Shown here in pieces: positions 1 to 8,856 of a DNA stretch of 64,000 bases. Position numbers and translations under genes: made by a program. The notes beneath the pieces were generated by a model, which saw only the letters and a program-made list of their open reading frames with translations, was not told the origin of the DNA and made no database searches. Position 1 is the stretch's first letter. Each line of letters begins with the position of its first letter. The stretch lies in assembly GCF_042679605.1 (NCBI RefSeq), contig NZ_JBHTMU010000004.1:62001-126000 (forward strand). Direction: 5' to 3'. The stretch is from Litorisediminicola beolgyonensis (GTDB lineage: Bacteria > Pseudomonadota > Alphaproteobacteria > Rhodobacterales > Rhodobacteraceae).

Positions 1-2
1 TC

Positions 3-1040
3 CGCGATTTCGAGGCGTTCTCCGGCGGCGTTTGCTTTTCGAAGATCACCAAGAAGCAGGTTGGAGAGTATCGCGACCATCTGGTTCGGATGCTGGCGCT
101 GCCGAAACTGCAAGGCGGGCTAAGTACCTCGACCGTCCAGCATCGAGCCTCGCATCTGAGGACTTTTCTCGAATGGCTCCGCGGACAGGACGGTTACAGA
201 CGCCTCAGCAGCAGCCTGCCCGATTACCTCGCCCTTCCCCGAAGCGCGACGGTCCGGAGAACGGACGAGAAAGCCAAAGACTATCCCACGCTCGATGAAG
301 CATGGCGTATGGTGGCGCGGATGCCGACAAGGACGATCCTGGAACGACGCGACCGAGCGATGGTTGCTTTCGCGTTCATCTCCGGGTTCCGGGCCGCAAC
401 CTTGACCGCGCTGCGTATCAGGCATGTGGACTTCGAAAACAGGACGGTCGTGCAGGATGCCCGGGAGGTGCCCGCGAAAAACAGCAAGAGCTACCTTGCC
501 AAATGGTTCCCGCGAACAGACGCGTTTCAGGACGTCTTTCTGGCATGGGTCGAAGAGTTAAAAAGTTTGGGGTTCGGCGAGACGGACGCCCTCTTTCCAG
601 CGGCGAATGATCTTGGCACGAGATCGCCAGACGCGCCCAGCATCGATCCGTTGAACTCCAGCAAGCCGTTGCAATGCGCTTTCAAGGAGGCGTCAGAAGC
701 CATTGGCAAGCGGTACACCCCTCATGCCGCACGCCATTCTCTCAAGGCGCTGGGCACCTTGATTTGCCGCACACACCGACATCGTAAGGCATGGTCGCTG
801 AATCTCGGGCATTCAGACGAGCAGATCACGGAGCGGCATTACGGCAAGATGTCTCGAGCGCTCAGCTGCGAGATCATGGACACGCTGTCTTCAGACGAGA
901 TGTTCACCGAGGTAGAGAACGAGATCATTATCGACTATTACGAAGATCGTTTTGCGCGGGGCACGCCTGAATACGGAATGGCGCGCCGCTTGGCGGAAAG
1001 GCGCGAACGAGCGAGAGGAGGCTGCGACGTGTTGGAGTAG
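3..1040 (+). CDS. tyrosine recombinase/phage-type integrase, 5' end outside window
   Basis: Site-specific recombinase that cuts and rejoins DNA through a covalent phosphotyrosine. The reading frame is open from base 3, so the N-terminus lies outside the window. Visible catalytic residues: arginine I in SGFRAATL (about base 390), HAAR giving His and Arg II (about 723-734), the LGH histidine (about 810), and the nucleophilic tyrosine in ERHYGKM (base 840-842). A SAM-like core-binding region precedes these. The C-terminal tail is long and charged (RRLAERRERARGG). No partner genes, excisionase or clear att repeats are visible. It could belong to a prophage remnant, a genomic island or an integron-like element; what is cut off at the left would decide. 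Confidence 0.85.
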   Translation, partial: RDFEAFSGGVCFSKITKKQVGEYRDHLVRMLALPKLQGGLSTSTVQHRASHLRTFLEWLRGQDGYRRLSSSLPDYLALPRSATVRRTDEKAKDYPTLDEAWRMVARMPTRTILERRDRAMVAFAFISGFRAATLTALRIRHVDFENRTVVQDAREVPAKNSKSYLAKWFPRTDAFQDVFLAWVEELKSLGFGETDALFPAANDLGTRSPDAPSIDPLNSSKPLQCAFKEASEAIGKRYTPHAARHSLKALGTLICRTHRHRKAWSLNLGHSDEQITERHYGKMSRALSCEIMDTLSSDEMFTEVENEIIIDYYEDRFARGTPEYGMARRLAERRERARGGCDVLE

Positions 1041-1432
1041 CCGTGTGTGCCCAAAGGCCAAGAGGCGCCGTTTGCCCCGCTTCAGAGCCGCGATCAATGT
1101 TTGCTATCGATGTGATGCTGCTCTTTCGGCATCAGTGATCACTGCGCTTCCGTGACGGACGTCCCTTATAGCGATTCCCTCCATTCCATCGAATGGATTG
1201 CACCATAAAACCTTGGAATCAAAAACCTAGGCTGCGATTTGGAGGGTACCGTCGGTGAGCTATCCGATAGCGCGGCCTGATCACGATCCGGCAACGAGGA
1301 TTGCACGACCCCGTCGAGGATAAGAAAATTTCTCGCTATGGGCGATCAGTTGCTGAGCGTGCGTTTCTGGGCCAAAGAGCGTCAGAAATCATCTTCCATT
1401 TCCGACACCAGCACTCGAATACCATGCAAACG
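1041..1432. other. intergenic region downstream of the integrase
   Basis: This 392-base stretch has no convincing gene. It contains a perfect hairpin at 1180-1197 (TCCATTC, CATC loop, GAATGGA) and a small palindrome around GTGATCAC at 1136-1143. Base composition looks more AT-rich than the rest of the window. There is no T-run after the hairpin, so terminator function is uncertain. No att-type direct repeat was found by eye. Confidence 0.4.
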
Positions 1433-1720
1433 TCAGACACCGGAAAGGTAGTCCGCCGAAACGTAACCGGTGATCGCCGGTGCGTCGGCGAGGGAAACCT
1501 TGCACCAAAGCTGCCCGACCTCGGTGACACAGTCGCGCCGGATCAGCTCGGTGCCGTCCGGAAGACCGAGGATCACGCTAAAGCCGAGGCCCGGGCCCGC
1601 GCGAAGCTTCAGGAGCTCTTCGGGGCCGGTGCGCTCGACCACTGTCCTGCTGCCGCTCACGGTGCCGCAGCCGGTCAGAAGGGTCAGGGCGACAAGAGCG
1701 GTGAATGCGTAACGGATCAT
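1433..1720 (-). CDS. small lipoprotein with bacterial SH3 domain
   Basis: A 95-residue envelope protein. The signal peptide ends in a lipobox (LLTGC, Cys at about residue 18), so export and lipidation are predicted. The rest, from about residue 36, resembles a bacterial SH3 (SH3b) domain: LRAGPG, then a GLPDGTEL turn, a WCKV strand and a GYVSADYL ending, with two cysteines in the domain (CVTEV, WCKV). Such domains often bind cell-wall peptides or partner proteins. The gene stands alone on the minus strand between the integrase and the BCCT transporter, so context says little. A related SH3 domain lies in the 13200-14243 protein. Confidence 0.7.
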   Translation of the reverse strand: MIRYAFTALVALTLLTGCGTVSGSRTVVERTGPEELLKLRAGPGLGFSVILGLPDGTELIRRDCVTEVGQLWCKVSLADAPAITGYVSADYLSGV

Positions 1721-2139
1721 GACGGTCCTCGTGGTTGTTCTGGATCACTTGCCTCACGCGCAGGGAGGTTGCAACGCCGCACCTCCCGACCGGCCCGTCA
1801 ATCTTCGACATCGCTGACATGCGGTCGCGCAAGGTCACGACGCGCCACGCGCCGATTGATTGCGTCGGGTACCCGTTGGTTCGGCGCCAAGAGCGACATA
1901 CCGGGGGGTACTCCGACCTGATCCAGCGGAAGCCACGGCGCGGGCGCGCGACGATCCAAGCCCGATTTCGGAAGCATCCGCCGGTTCACGAGAGCAGCGA
2001 CCAAGTCCTACGATACCGCGGCCGAGAGGAGCGCCGCGCCTCCCAGCGCTCCGCCCAACCCCCGCGAGTATCCAAGGACTTCGGAACCTCCTCCCGGCTC
2101 GGCCGTTGATCCTGACACCCGTATAGGAGGAGTTCCGAG
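1721..2139. other. intergenic region upstream of the BCCT transporter
   Basis: This 419-base stretch lies between divergent genes and should hold promoters for the SH3 lipoprotein (minus) and the transporter (plus). Short open frames here show no recognisable protein features. A good ribosome binding site, GGAGG at 2126-2130, precedes the transporter start. No operator or repeat was identified. Confidence 0.4.
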
Positions 2140-3762
2140 ATGAACGACCTGGCCCGCCGTCTTGGACTCCGGACCGATCCGGTCATCTTCTTTTCCTCCG
2201 CCGCGATCATGGTGCTCTTCGTTCTGGCCCTCCTGATCGCCCCCGAGACGATCCGCGCGGCCTTCGCCGCGGCCCGCAGCTGGATCGTCACCAACCTGGG
2301 CTGGTTCTTCATCCTCGGCGTCAATGCCTGGCTCGGTTTCCTGATCTGGATCGCCTCCTCGCGCTATGGCCATCTCCGGCTCGGGCCCAAGGACAGCCGG
2401 CCGGAATACACGAACCTCTCGTGGTTCGCGATGCTCTTTGCGGGCGGCATCGGCACGGTCCTGATGTTCTGGGGCGTGGCCGAGCCGATCTCGCATTTCT
2501 CCAGCCCGCCGCTGCCGGGCGTCGAGCCGCATTCGCCCGAGGCCGCCCGCGACGCGATCTCGATCGCGCTCTACCATCTGGGCCTGCACACCTGGACGAT
2601 CTTCACCCTGCCGGGGCTCGCCTTTGCCTATTTCATCTACCGCTACGAGCTGCCGGTGCGCGTCTCCTCGGTCTTCTACCCGCTCCTGAAGGACCGCATC
2701 TACGGCACGCCGGGCAAGATCATCGACGTGGCCGCCATCTTGGGCACGGTCTTCGGCGTGGCGGTCTCGCTGGGCCTCGGCGCCAGCCAGATCGCGGCGG
2801 GGCTCGACGCGCTCTTCGGGACGGGCGACGGGGTGACAGTTCAGCTTCTGATCCTTCTGGTGCTCGAGATCGTGGCGATCGGCTCCATCGTCGCGGGGCT
2901 CGACAAAGGCGTGAAGCTCCTGTCGAACATCAATATCGGCATGGCGGTCCTTTTGATGATCTTCGTGCTGGTCTTCGGCTCCACGCTGTTCCTGTTGCGC
3001 GGAATCGTCGAGACCGCGGGGCTCTATCTCTCGAACCTGCCCCGCCTCGCCTTCTGGAACGACATGTTGTCCGACATGCGCCCCGACACGGACGAATGGG
3101 GCTGGCAGGGGTCCTGGACGGTCTTCTACTGGGCCTGGACCGTGACCTGGTCGCCCTTCATCGGCCTTTTCGTCGCGCGCATTTCGAAAGGCCGCACGAT
3201 CCGCGAGTTTGTCTTCGGCGTCCTCCTTGCCCCATCCCTCTTCACGCTGGTCTGGTTCTCGATCTTCGGCTGGCAGGCGATGGGCTTTGACGGCATCGGC
3301 GCCGCCGCGCGCGAGGCGATGGGCGACCAGGCGGGTGCGCTCAGCCGCGCGGTGGCCGACAGCGTGCCGCTCGCCATGTTCGCCTTCCTCGAGAACTTCC
3401 CCGCCACGCAGTTGGTACAGGGCCTCGCCGTGGTGATCGTGGCGATCTTCTTCGCGACCTCGTCGGATTCGGCGTCGCTGGTGATCGACATGCTCTGCAC
3501 CGGCGACGGCACCGCCGGGCCCGCCTCCCAGCGCGTGTTCTGGGGCGCGTCCGAGGGCGTGGTCGCGGGCATGCTGATCGTCCTTGGCGGCCGCGCGGGC
3601 CTCGACGCGCTGCAACAGGTCATCACCGTGGTCGGCCTGCCGGTCTTCATCCTTGTCTTCGCGATGATCGTCGCGATCCTGATGGGTCTAAGGCAGGAGG
3701 ATATCGACCACATCACCATCGGCGAGAGACCGACGGCGGAGAGTTTCGGGAAGTCCGGGTAG
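2140..3762 (+). CDS. BCCT family betaine/carnitine/choline transporter
   Basis: A 540-residue inner-membrane transporter of the betaine-choline-carnitine family, which imports quaternary ammonium osmolytes using a sodium or proton gradient. About twelve hydrophobic segments are visible. The family signature occurs near residues 329-344 (FYWAWTVTWSPFIGLF) and continues into ARISKGRTIREF. The tryptophan-rich substrate path is present. The N-terminal stretch is short, and the C-terminal tail (about 25 residues after the last helix) is shorter than in osmosensing BetP, so stress-gated activation is not obvious. An AGGAGGA ribosome binding site supports the start. No bet genes are adjacent, so the substrate (glycine betaine, choline, carnitine or DMSP) cannot be fixed. 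Confidence 0.93.
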   Translation: MNDLARRLGLRTDPVIFFSSAAIMVLFVLALLIAPETIRAAFAAARSWIVTNLGWFFILGVNAWLGFLIWIASSRYGHLRLGPKDSRPEYTNLSWFAMLFAGGIGTVLMFWGVAEPISHFSSPPLPGVEPHSPEAARDAISIALYHLGLHTWTIFTLPGLAFAYFIYRYELPVRVSSVFYPLLKDRIYGTPGKIIDVAAILGTVFGVAVSLGLGASQIAAGLDALFGTGDGVTVQLLILLVLEIVAIGSIVAGLDKGVKLLSNINIGMAVLLMIFVLVFGSTLFLLRGIVETAGLYLSNLPRLAFWNDMLSDMRPDTDEWGWQGSWTVFYWAWTVTWSPFIGLFVARISKGRTIREFVFGVLLAPSLFTLVWFSIFGWQAMGFDGIGAAAREAMGDQAGALSRAVADSVPLAMFAFLENFPATQLVQGLAVVIVAIFFATSSDSASLVIDMLCTGDGTAGPASQRVFWGASEGVVAGMLIVLGGRAGLDALQQVITVVGLPVFILVFAMIVAILMGLRQEDIDHITIGERPTAESFGKSG

Positions 3763-3952
3763 CCTGGGTCGAGCGGGCTGCTCCGTCCGGACACGAATGC
3801 CTCCCGGCGCGGTTCAACTCGCACCATGGCAAGGGCCCGCGGCGGCGTGATTTGTGGCATCGCCACCCGCATTGGCGGCGTATCGCGCGTGTCGGCCCCG
3901 GTCCGCAAATTGTGACTTGCCTGGCGATCCGGCTTGAGACACAGCTTGGGCC

Positions 3953-4336
3953 ATGTTGGCGCGGTGGTGTCTCACACTCTTTCTCATCCTGTCCGGCGGC
4001 GTGATCGCGGCCAGCCCGGTTGCGTCCGCGGCGATGGCGCTCAACATGCTCTGCGCCGGGACCGGCGATGGGCCGCATCTGCATGCTCCCGACACCGAGA
4101 GCGCCCTGAACGCGCACGCACATAGGGATCACGCGGCATCTTCGGAACAGCCCGATCTGCCGGGGAGCCCCGGCACCATGTCCTGTTGCGATCACGCCAG
4201 CGTTTCGGAACTCTCCGTGTCGATGCCCGATCAGCCCATCGTGCGTCTTGCGAGCCCGGTTCTCCACGACTGGTCCGGACAGAGCCTGACGGCGCTGTCC
4301 CATCCCGACGGCCTCCGCCGACCTCCGAAGGGCTGA
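3953..4336 (+). CDS. small exported His/Cys-containing protein of the copper locus
   Basis: A 127-residue protein of unknown function. A hydrophobic signal peptide (residues 1 to about 26) implies export. The mature part has clustered metal-type ligands: DGPHLHAP, HAHRDHA and SCCDHA. It ends in LRRPPKG, a proline/basic ending I associate with small periplasmic proteins near copper genes, but I cannot name the family with certainty. It is first in the plus-strand group leading to the TolC channel, multicopper oxidase and CusF-like chaperone, so a role in periplasmic copper handling is inferred. It resembles the 9373-9696 protein in general design but not in alignable sequence. Confidence 0.6.
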   Translation: MLARWCLTLFLILSGGVIAASPVASAAMALNMLCAGTGDGPHLHAPDTESALNAHAHRDHAASSEQPDLPGSPGTMSCCDHASVSELSVSMPDQPIVRLASPVLHDWSGQSLTALSHPDGLRRPPKG

Positions 4337-4393
4337 TTTTGCCATTACCGGGCGCCGCAGAGGCCGCCCGTTCCGCAAATCACTTTCGGAGAC

Positions 4394-4615
4394 ATGATGC
4401 GACTTTCTATCGTGGCCCTGCTGCCGCTGGCTCTTGGAGGCTGTGTCCAGCCGTTCGAGCCGCCCGCGGTCTCAGCCCTCACTGAGCCGGCCAATCCCGA
4501 AACGGCGCGCTTCGCGCCAGCGGGCCCAGGCGTCACCTACACCTCCCGGGCGATCGAAGCCCCGGGCGACTGGCGCGGTCTGAACGACGCGCAGGGACCG
4601 GGGGCATCGAGATGA
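4394..4615 (+). CDS. small lipoprotein upstream of TolC-type channel
   Basis: A 73-residue predicted lipoprotein with lipobox LALGGC (Cys17). No domain was recognised. Two adjacent ATG codons (4394, 4397) could start it; GGAG lies just upstream. Its stop overlaps the start of the TolC-family gene by four bases (ATGA), so the two are translationally coupled. That placement suggests an accessory role in the envelope copper system, but this is inference only. Confidence 0.6.
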   Translation: MMRLSIVALLPLALGGCVQPFEPPAVSALTEPANPETARFAPAGPGVTYTSRAIEAPGDWRGLNDAQGPGASR

Positions 4616-6012
4616 CGCGCGTGGCCAGACTGCTTGTCGCCATGGTCCCGCTGGCGCTTGGCGCCTGCGCGGATTCAGGCCTGATCAACTCCGCCTCCGC
4701 GCCGCGCGCGGGATTTTCCTTCGTGACCGACGGGGCGCGGCGGGCAACCGGCGCCGAGAGCGTCTGGGCGCTGTCCGCGGAAGAGGTCGCCGCGAACGAG
4801 GCGCGGGCCCGCGCGCTCCTGCATGGCAAGGTCATCGGGCCCGAGACCGCCGTGCAGGTCGCGCTCATCAACAACCGCGCGCTGCAGGCGGCCTATGCCG
4901 ATCTGGGACTTTCGGCGACCGAGATCTGGGACGTGGCCCTGGGGCCGGTGTCGTCGCTCGAGGTCACGATCGCAGGGATCGGGCAAGAAGGCCTCGCCCG
5001 CTCGCTCGAGGCGACGGTGACCGGCGCGGTGCTCGAAGCCGTGACGCGCGACCGGCGCAAGGCCGTCGCGGAGACCGCCTTCCGGCAGGCGCAGTTCGAG
5101 GCGCTGGCCGCGACGGTGGCGCTGGCCGCCGACGCGCGGGAGGCCTGGATCGATACGGTCGCGGCCTTCGAGGCGGAGGCGCTGGTCGGTCGCGCGCAGG
5201 AGACCGCGGATGCGGCCTCGGAGCTGGCCGCCGAACTGGGCCGCACCGGTGCGCTCAACCGCGGCGAACAGGCGCGCGAGCATGTCTTCACCGCGGAGCT
5301 GGCCGCCGAGCGCGCCGATGCGCGGCTCGAGGCGCAGCTCGCCAAGGAGAAGCTGACGCGGCTCATGGGGCTTTACGGGTCCGACATCGCCTTCCAGGTG
5401 CCCGACCGGCTGCCCGGTCTCCCGGGCAGCCGTCCCGGTCGCGCCGATATCGAGCGCCTTGCGCTCACGCACCGGACGGATCTGGCGCTGGGACGGCTCG
5501 AACTCGAGGCCGTCGCGCAGGAATACCGGCTCGCCGGGGAGAAGCGCATGGTGTCGGACGTGTCGCTGATGGCGGGCGTCGAGGCGGAGCGCGAAGACGG
5601 CGCGACCGAGCTGTCGCCGGTGCTCGAGGCGACGTTCGAGATCCCGATCTACGACACCACCAAGCCCACCCGCCGCCGGGGCGAGCTGGCCTATATGCGT
5701 GCGGCGCACGAGTTGGCGCAGATGGCGATCAATGCCCGCTCCGAGGCGCGCGCGGCCCATGCGGCGGTGACCGGCAAGTACAACGTCGCGCGTCACTGGC
5801 GGGACGAGGTTCTGCCGCTCCGGCGCGTGATCGATGAGGAGGCGCTGAAATCCTATAACGGGATGCTCTCCTCGACCTTCGAGCTGATTGCCGACGCCCG
5901 CGAAGGGCTCGAGGCGCAGCTCAGCTATGCCGAGGCCAAGGCCGACTACTGGCATGCCGAGGCCGAACTGGCCGCCGTGATCTGGGGCGGACCGACAGGA
6001 GGATCAGAGTGA
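4612..6012 (+). CDS. TolC/CusC-type outer-membrane efflux lipoprotein
   Basis: A 466-residue outer-membrane efflux protein family member. Such proteins trimerise into a beta-barrel plus long periplasmic helical tunnel and work with an inner-membrane pump. A lipobox (LALGAC, Cys19) predicts lipidation as in CusC. The body is dominated by long Ala/Glu/Arg-rich helices in two repeated halves (roughly 75-270 and 285-455), typical of the family. It is coupled by overlap to the lipoprotein upstream and to the multicopper oxidase downstream. No RND pump or membrane-fusion protein gene is present in the window, so its pump must be encoded elsewhere or its role differs. Confidence 0.85.
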   Translation: MTRVARLLVAMVPLALGACADSGLINSASAPRAGFSFVTDGARRATGAESVWALSAEEVAANEARARALLHGKVIGPETAVQVALINNRALQAAYADLGLSATEIWDVALGPVSSLEVTIAGIGQEGLARSLEATVTGAVLEAVTRDRRKAVAETAFRQAQFEALAATVALAADAREAWIDTVAAFEAEALVGRAQETADAASELAAELGRTGALNRGEQAREHVFTAELAAERADARLEAQLAKEKLTRLMGLYGSDIAFQVPDRLPGLPGSRPGRADIERLALTHRTDLALGRLELEAVAQEYRLAGEKRMVSDVSLMAGVEAEREDGATELSPVLEATFEIPIYDTTKPTRRRGELAYMRAAHELAQMAINARSEARAAHAAVTGKYNVARHWRDEVLPLRRVIDEEALKSYNGMLSSTFELIADAREGLEAQLSYAEAKADYWHAEAELAAVIWGGPTGGSE

Positions 6013-7364
6013 TGAACCGCAGACAGGTTTTGACCGCGGGCGCCGGGGCCGTCCTCGCAAGCGCCGCCGCCGCGGAAACGCGCTTCCGCGACCTGCCCGA
6101 GGCCGCCAGTTACGACAGCCCCGACACGCAGGTCCCCGAACGGCCCGTATCAGGACCGGATTACAACCCGGTCGTGACGCTGAACGGCTGGTCCCTGCCC
6201 TGGCGCATGAACGGCAACGTCAAGGAGTTCCATCTCGTCGCCGAGCCGGTGGAGCGGATCATGGCGACCGGCATGATGGCGCGTCTCTGGGGCTATAACG
6301 GCCAATCGACCGGCCCGACCATCGAGGCGGTCGAGGGCGAGCGGGTGCGCATCTACGTCACCAACCGCCTGCCGGAGCACACCTCGGTCCATTGGCACGG
6401 GCTGATCCTGCCCTCGGGCATGGACGGCGTGGGCGGGCTCAGCCACCCGGCGATCCCTCCGGGCAAGACCTTCGTCTACGAGTTCGACCTGACCAAGTCC
6501 GGCACCTTCATGTACCACCCCCACGCGGACGAGATGGTGCAGATGGCGATGGGCATGATGGGGCTCTTCATCGTGCACCCGCGCGACCCGGCCTTCATGC
6601 CGGTCGACCGCGATTTCGCCTTCCTGCTCGCCGCCTATGACATCGACCCCGGCACCTACATCCCGCGCGTGGCGGAGATGACGAACTTCAACATGTGGAC
6701 CTGGAACAGCCGGATCTTCCCCGACATCGACCCGTTGGTGGTCAACAAGGGCGACCGGGTGCGCGTGCGCTGCGGCAACCTCACCATGACCAACCACCCG
6801 ATCCACATGCATGGCTACGATTTCGAGGTGACCTGCACCGACGGCGGCTGGGTGCCCGAGACGGCGCGCTGGCCCGAGGTCTCGATCGACATTCCCGTGG
6901 GGGCCATGCGCGCCTACGAGTTCGACGCCGTGCACGAAGGCGACTGGGCGATCCACTGCCACAAGTCACACCACACGATGAACGCGATGGGGCACGACCT
7001 GCCGACCTTCATCGGCGCGGACAAGAGCCGCCTGACCCGCATGCTGCGCCGCCAGCAGCCGGGCTACATGCCGATGGGCACCGCCGGGATGGCGGACATG
7101 GCCGAGATGTCGATGGAACTGCCCGACAACACGGTGCCGATGATGACCGGCTGGGGGCCGCACGGGCCCTTGGAGATGGGCGGCATGTTCAGCGTCGTGA
7201 AGGTGCGCGAGGGCATCGCGCCCGACGATTACTACGACCCCGGCTGGTACAAGAACCCGCCGGGCACCGAGGCCTGGGAATGGACCGGCGAGCTGCCCGA
7301 AGAGGCCCGCAACACCAGCCCCGAGACGATCTACTCGCCGCGCGATCACGTCAGGCGCGGCTGA
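6012..7364 (+). CDS. periplasmic multicopper oxidase, CopA/CueO-like
   Basis: A 450-residue laccase-type oxidase expected to oxidise Cu(I) to the less toxic Cu(II) in the periplasm. A twin-arginine signal (NRRQVLT) indicates Tat export of the folded, copper-loaded enzyme. All copper sites are visible: HWHG, HPH, HPIHMHG and HCHKSHH, the last followed by a Met that fits the type-1 axial ligand. A Met-rich tail (near GMADMAEMSM and EMGGM) may bind extra copper. ATG at 6012 overlaps the TolC stop (TGATG) and has GGAGG nine bases upstream; a GTG three bases earlier is the alternative. At 450 residues it is shorter than the roughly 600-residue CopA proteins. Confidence 0.9.
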   Translation: MNRRQVLTAGAGAVLASAAAAETRFRDLPEAASYDSPDTQVPERPVSGPDYNPVVTLNGWSLPWRMNGNVKEFHLVAEPVERIMATGMMARLWGYNGQSTGPTIEAVEGERVRIYVTNRLPEHTSVHWHGLILPSGMDGVGGLSHPAIPPGKTFVYEFDLTKSGTFMYHPHADEMVQMAMGMMGLFIVHPRDPAFMPVDRDFAFLLAAYDIDPGTYIPRVAEMTNFNMWTWNSRIFPDIDPLVVNKGDRVRVRCGNLTMTNHPIHMHGYDFEVTCTDGGWVPETARWPEVSIDIPVGAMRAYEFDAVHEGDWAIHCHKSHHTMNAMGHDLPTFIGADKSRLTRMLRRQQPGYMPMGTAGMADMAEMSMELPDNTVPMMTGWGPHGPLEMGGMFSVVKVREGIAPDDYYDPGWYKNPPGTEAWEWTGELPEEARNTSPETIYSPRDHVRRG

Positions 7365-7426
7365 TGATCCCGGGCGGCCCCGAGCGCGGGCCGCCCCCGT
7401 TTTTCCCTGTCTTGAAAGGACACCCC

Positions 7427-7720
7427 ATGAAGACCCTGATGACCCTCGCCTTTGCCCTTTTCGCCGCGACCGCGCATGCGGAAAGCCACAGCGCCGAGAT
7501 GCCGATGAGCACCGGCACGATCACCAAGGTGGACACCCAGTGGAACCGCCTGACCATCGATCACGGCCCGCTCGAGAACCTCGAGATGGATGCCATGACC
7601 ATGGTCTTCGAAGTGGCGGTGCCCGAGATGCTCGAAGGTCTCTCCGAAGGTCAGGAGATCTCCTTCACCGCCGAGCGCGTGAAGGGCAAGCTGACCGTGA
7701 CCGAGATCGCGGACGAGTGA
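7427..7720 (+). CDS. CusF-like periplasmic copper-binding protein
   Basis: A 97-residue exported protein of the CusF family, a small OB-fold chaperone that carries Cu(I)/Ag(I) in the periplasm. The signal peptide covers about residues 1-18 (ending THA). Aligning to E. coli CusF from memory, His46 and Met57/Met59 of DAMTM match its metal ligands. The capping tryptophan of CusF (in NWPEMTM) is replaced by Met54 (LEMDAMTM), an unusual change that could create an extra thioether ligand. The start at 7427 has AAAGGA upstream. It follows the multicopper oxidase by 62 bases, probably in the same transcript. Confidence 0.85.
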   Translation: MKTLMTLAFALFAATAHAESHSAEMPMSTGTITKVDTQWNRLTIDHGPLENLEMDAMTMVFEVAVPEMLEGLSEGQEISFTAERVKGKLTVTEIADE

Positions 7721-7744
7721 TCCCCGGCTCAAACTGATAGTGCT

Positions 7745-7766
7745 GCGCCCCGGGAGACCGGGGCGC
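7745..7766 (+). terminator. GC-rich hairpin after the CusF-like gene
   Basis: A perfect 9-bp stem (GCGCCCCGG / CCGGGGCGC) with GAGA loop lies 24 bases after the stop codon, followed by only a weak T tract (GGTTTCGT). It probably ends the copper operon transcript. Confidence 0.6.
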
Positions 7767-7865
7767 GGTTTCGTCTCACCCGGGGCCTTCCTCTTGCGAC
7801 AGATCAAGGATCGCCGATCGCGGCCCATGGCACAGTCCGAGCGTCATCGCGAAGAGGAGTGAGAC

Positions 7866-8168
7866 ATGGTGAGATCGTTGCTTCCGCTGGCGCTTGTTGC
7901 CCAGCCGGCCCTCGCCGATACGGACGGGTATGGCCACATGAGCCATTGGGGCTCCGGCTATGGCGCGGGCATGATGTTTGGCCCGGTCCTGTGGCTGATC
8001 GTGATCGGACTGATCGTGGCCGCGCTCATCTGGTTCGCGCGCCGCGTCGACGGCGCGCCGCAGCCGGGACGAGAGAAGGATGCGCTGTCCGAGCTCGACC
8101 TGCGCCTCGCGCGCGGCGAGATCGATCCCGACGACTACTCGGCCCGGAAAGCGCTTCTGACCAAGTGA
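7866..8168 (+). CDS. SHOCT-domain single-pass membrane protein
   Basis: A 100-residue protein with a possible signal peptide (1-17), a His/Gly/Met-rich stretch (YGHMSHWGSGYGAGMMFG), one transmembrane helix (about 40-58) and a C-terminal SHOCT motif (LRLARGEIDPDDYSARKALL). SHOCT domains are short oligomerisation or targeting helices. Proteins of this layout are common next to copper and heavy-metal genes. The Met/His-rich part could bind metal, but this is not shown. It follows the copper operon after a hairpin and has its own ribosome binding site (GAGGAG). Confidence 0.7.
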   Translation: MVRSLLPLALVAQPALADTDGYGHMSHWGSGYGAGMMFGPVLWLIVIGLIVAALIWFARRVDGAPQPGREKDALSELDLRLARGEIDPDDYSARKALLTK

Positions 8169-8347
8169 GACAGGCGGACGCAGGCCGCATCAGCCGCCGC
8201 GTCGCGTCGATCCGTCCGGTTCACACGGACACGGGCTGTCCTTGAAGGCGACACGAGAACGCCGGGGCGCTCACATGCCGCGTCCCGAAGGCTCAGCCCG
8301 CCCGCAGTAGGCCCCGTCGTCGCATCCGCGCGACCGAGCCTTGCGGC

Positions 8348-8782
8348 TCATTCCTTGCGGTAATCCGAATGGCACGCGGCGCAGGCCTTCCCGACCTCCT
8401 TCATGACCGGCCCGAGATCGCCCGGGCTCTTGACGGTGCCTGCCAGCGACGCGGTGATCTCTTCCAGGTGCTTCGCGTGCCCGGCGAAGGTGTCGAACTC
8501 CTCCCAGATGACCGGAAGCGCTTCCGATTTGGGGTCGGTCGCGTTGATCTCGAAGAGCGAGGGAATGTAGGAGGCCTCCTCGGACAACGTCGCGAGCGCC
8601 GCGTTGACGGCATCCGCGTCGAAGGCGGTCTCGCCCTTCGCCATCGCGCCGACGGTCTTCATCTGTTTGGCCATCTCGGACATGCCGATCATCCGGTTCA
8701 TGACGTCCGGATTCTTCACTCCGCTATGCGCGACGGCCACGGTTCCGGCGGCGATCAATGCCAGGGCAATGTAGATCTTCAT
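8348..8782 (-). CDS. cytochrome c' (class II c-type cytochrome)
   Basis: A 144-residue exported haem protein. Signal peptide ends near VAHS (residue 18). The single haem-binding CAACH lies close to the C-terminus (KACAACHSDYRKE), as expected for four-helix cytochrome c'. Class II members bind NO, CO or act in electron transfer; here the neighbouring copper genes suggest a link to copper stress or periplasmic redox. It is last in a minus-strand run copA - small Cys/His protein - cytochrome c - cytochrome c'. The gap to the previous gene is 74 bases. The exact electron partner cannot be told from sequence. Confidence 0.85.
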   Translation of the reverse strand: MKIYIALALIAAGTVAVAHSGVKNPDVMNRMIGMSEMAKQMKTVGAMAKGETAFDADAVNAALATLSEEASYIPSLFEINATDPKSEALPVIWEEFDTFAGHAKHLEEITASLAGTVKSPGDLGPVMKEVGKACAACHSDYRKE

Positions 8783-8856
8783 GGGGGTCCTCTGTCCTGT
8801 CTCTTGGCGAAACCGTGTGAACGGCTCCGATATTCGGTGTCTGATGTGAAGGTGTC

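Noticed and set aside
1180..1197. Hairpin after the integrase as terminator or att core
   Set aside because: It is 140 bases past the stop, has no T-run, and no second copy was found in the window.
2008..3615. 535-codon open frame on the minus strand
   Set aside because: Shadow of the BCCT transporter; Arg/Asp/His-rich with no hydrophobic or family pattern.
3910..3945. Possible CueR-type promoter before the 3953 gene (TTGTGA-N19-TGAGAC)
   Set aside because: The spacer has no dyad and both hexamers are poor, so it was not called, although copper control of this gene remains likely.
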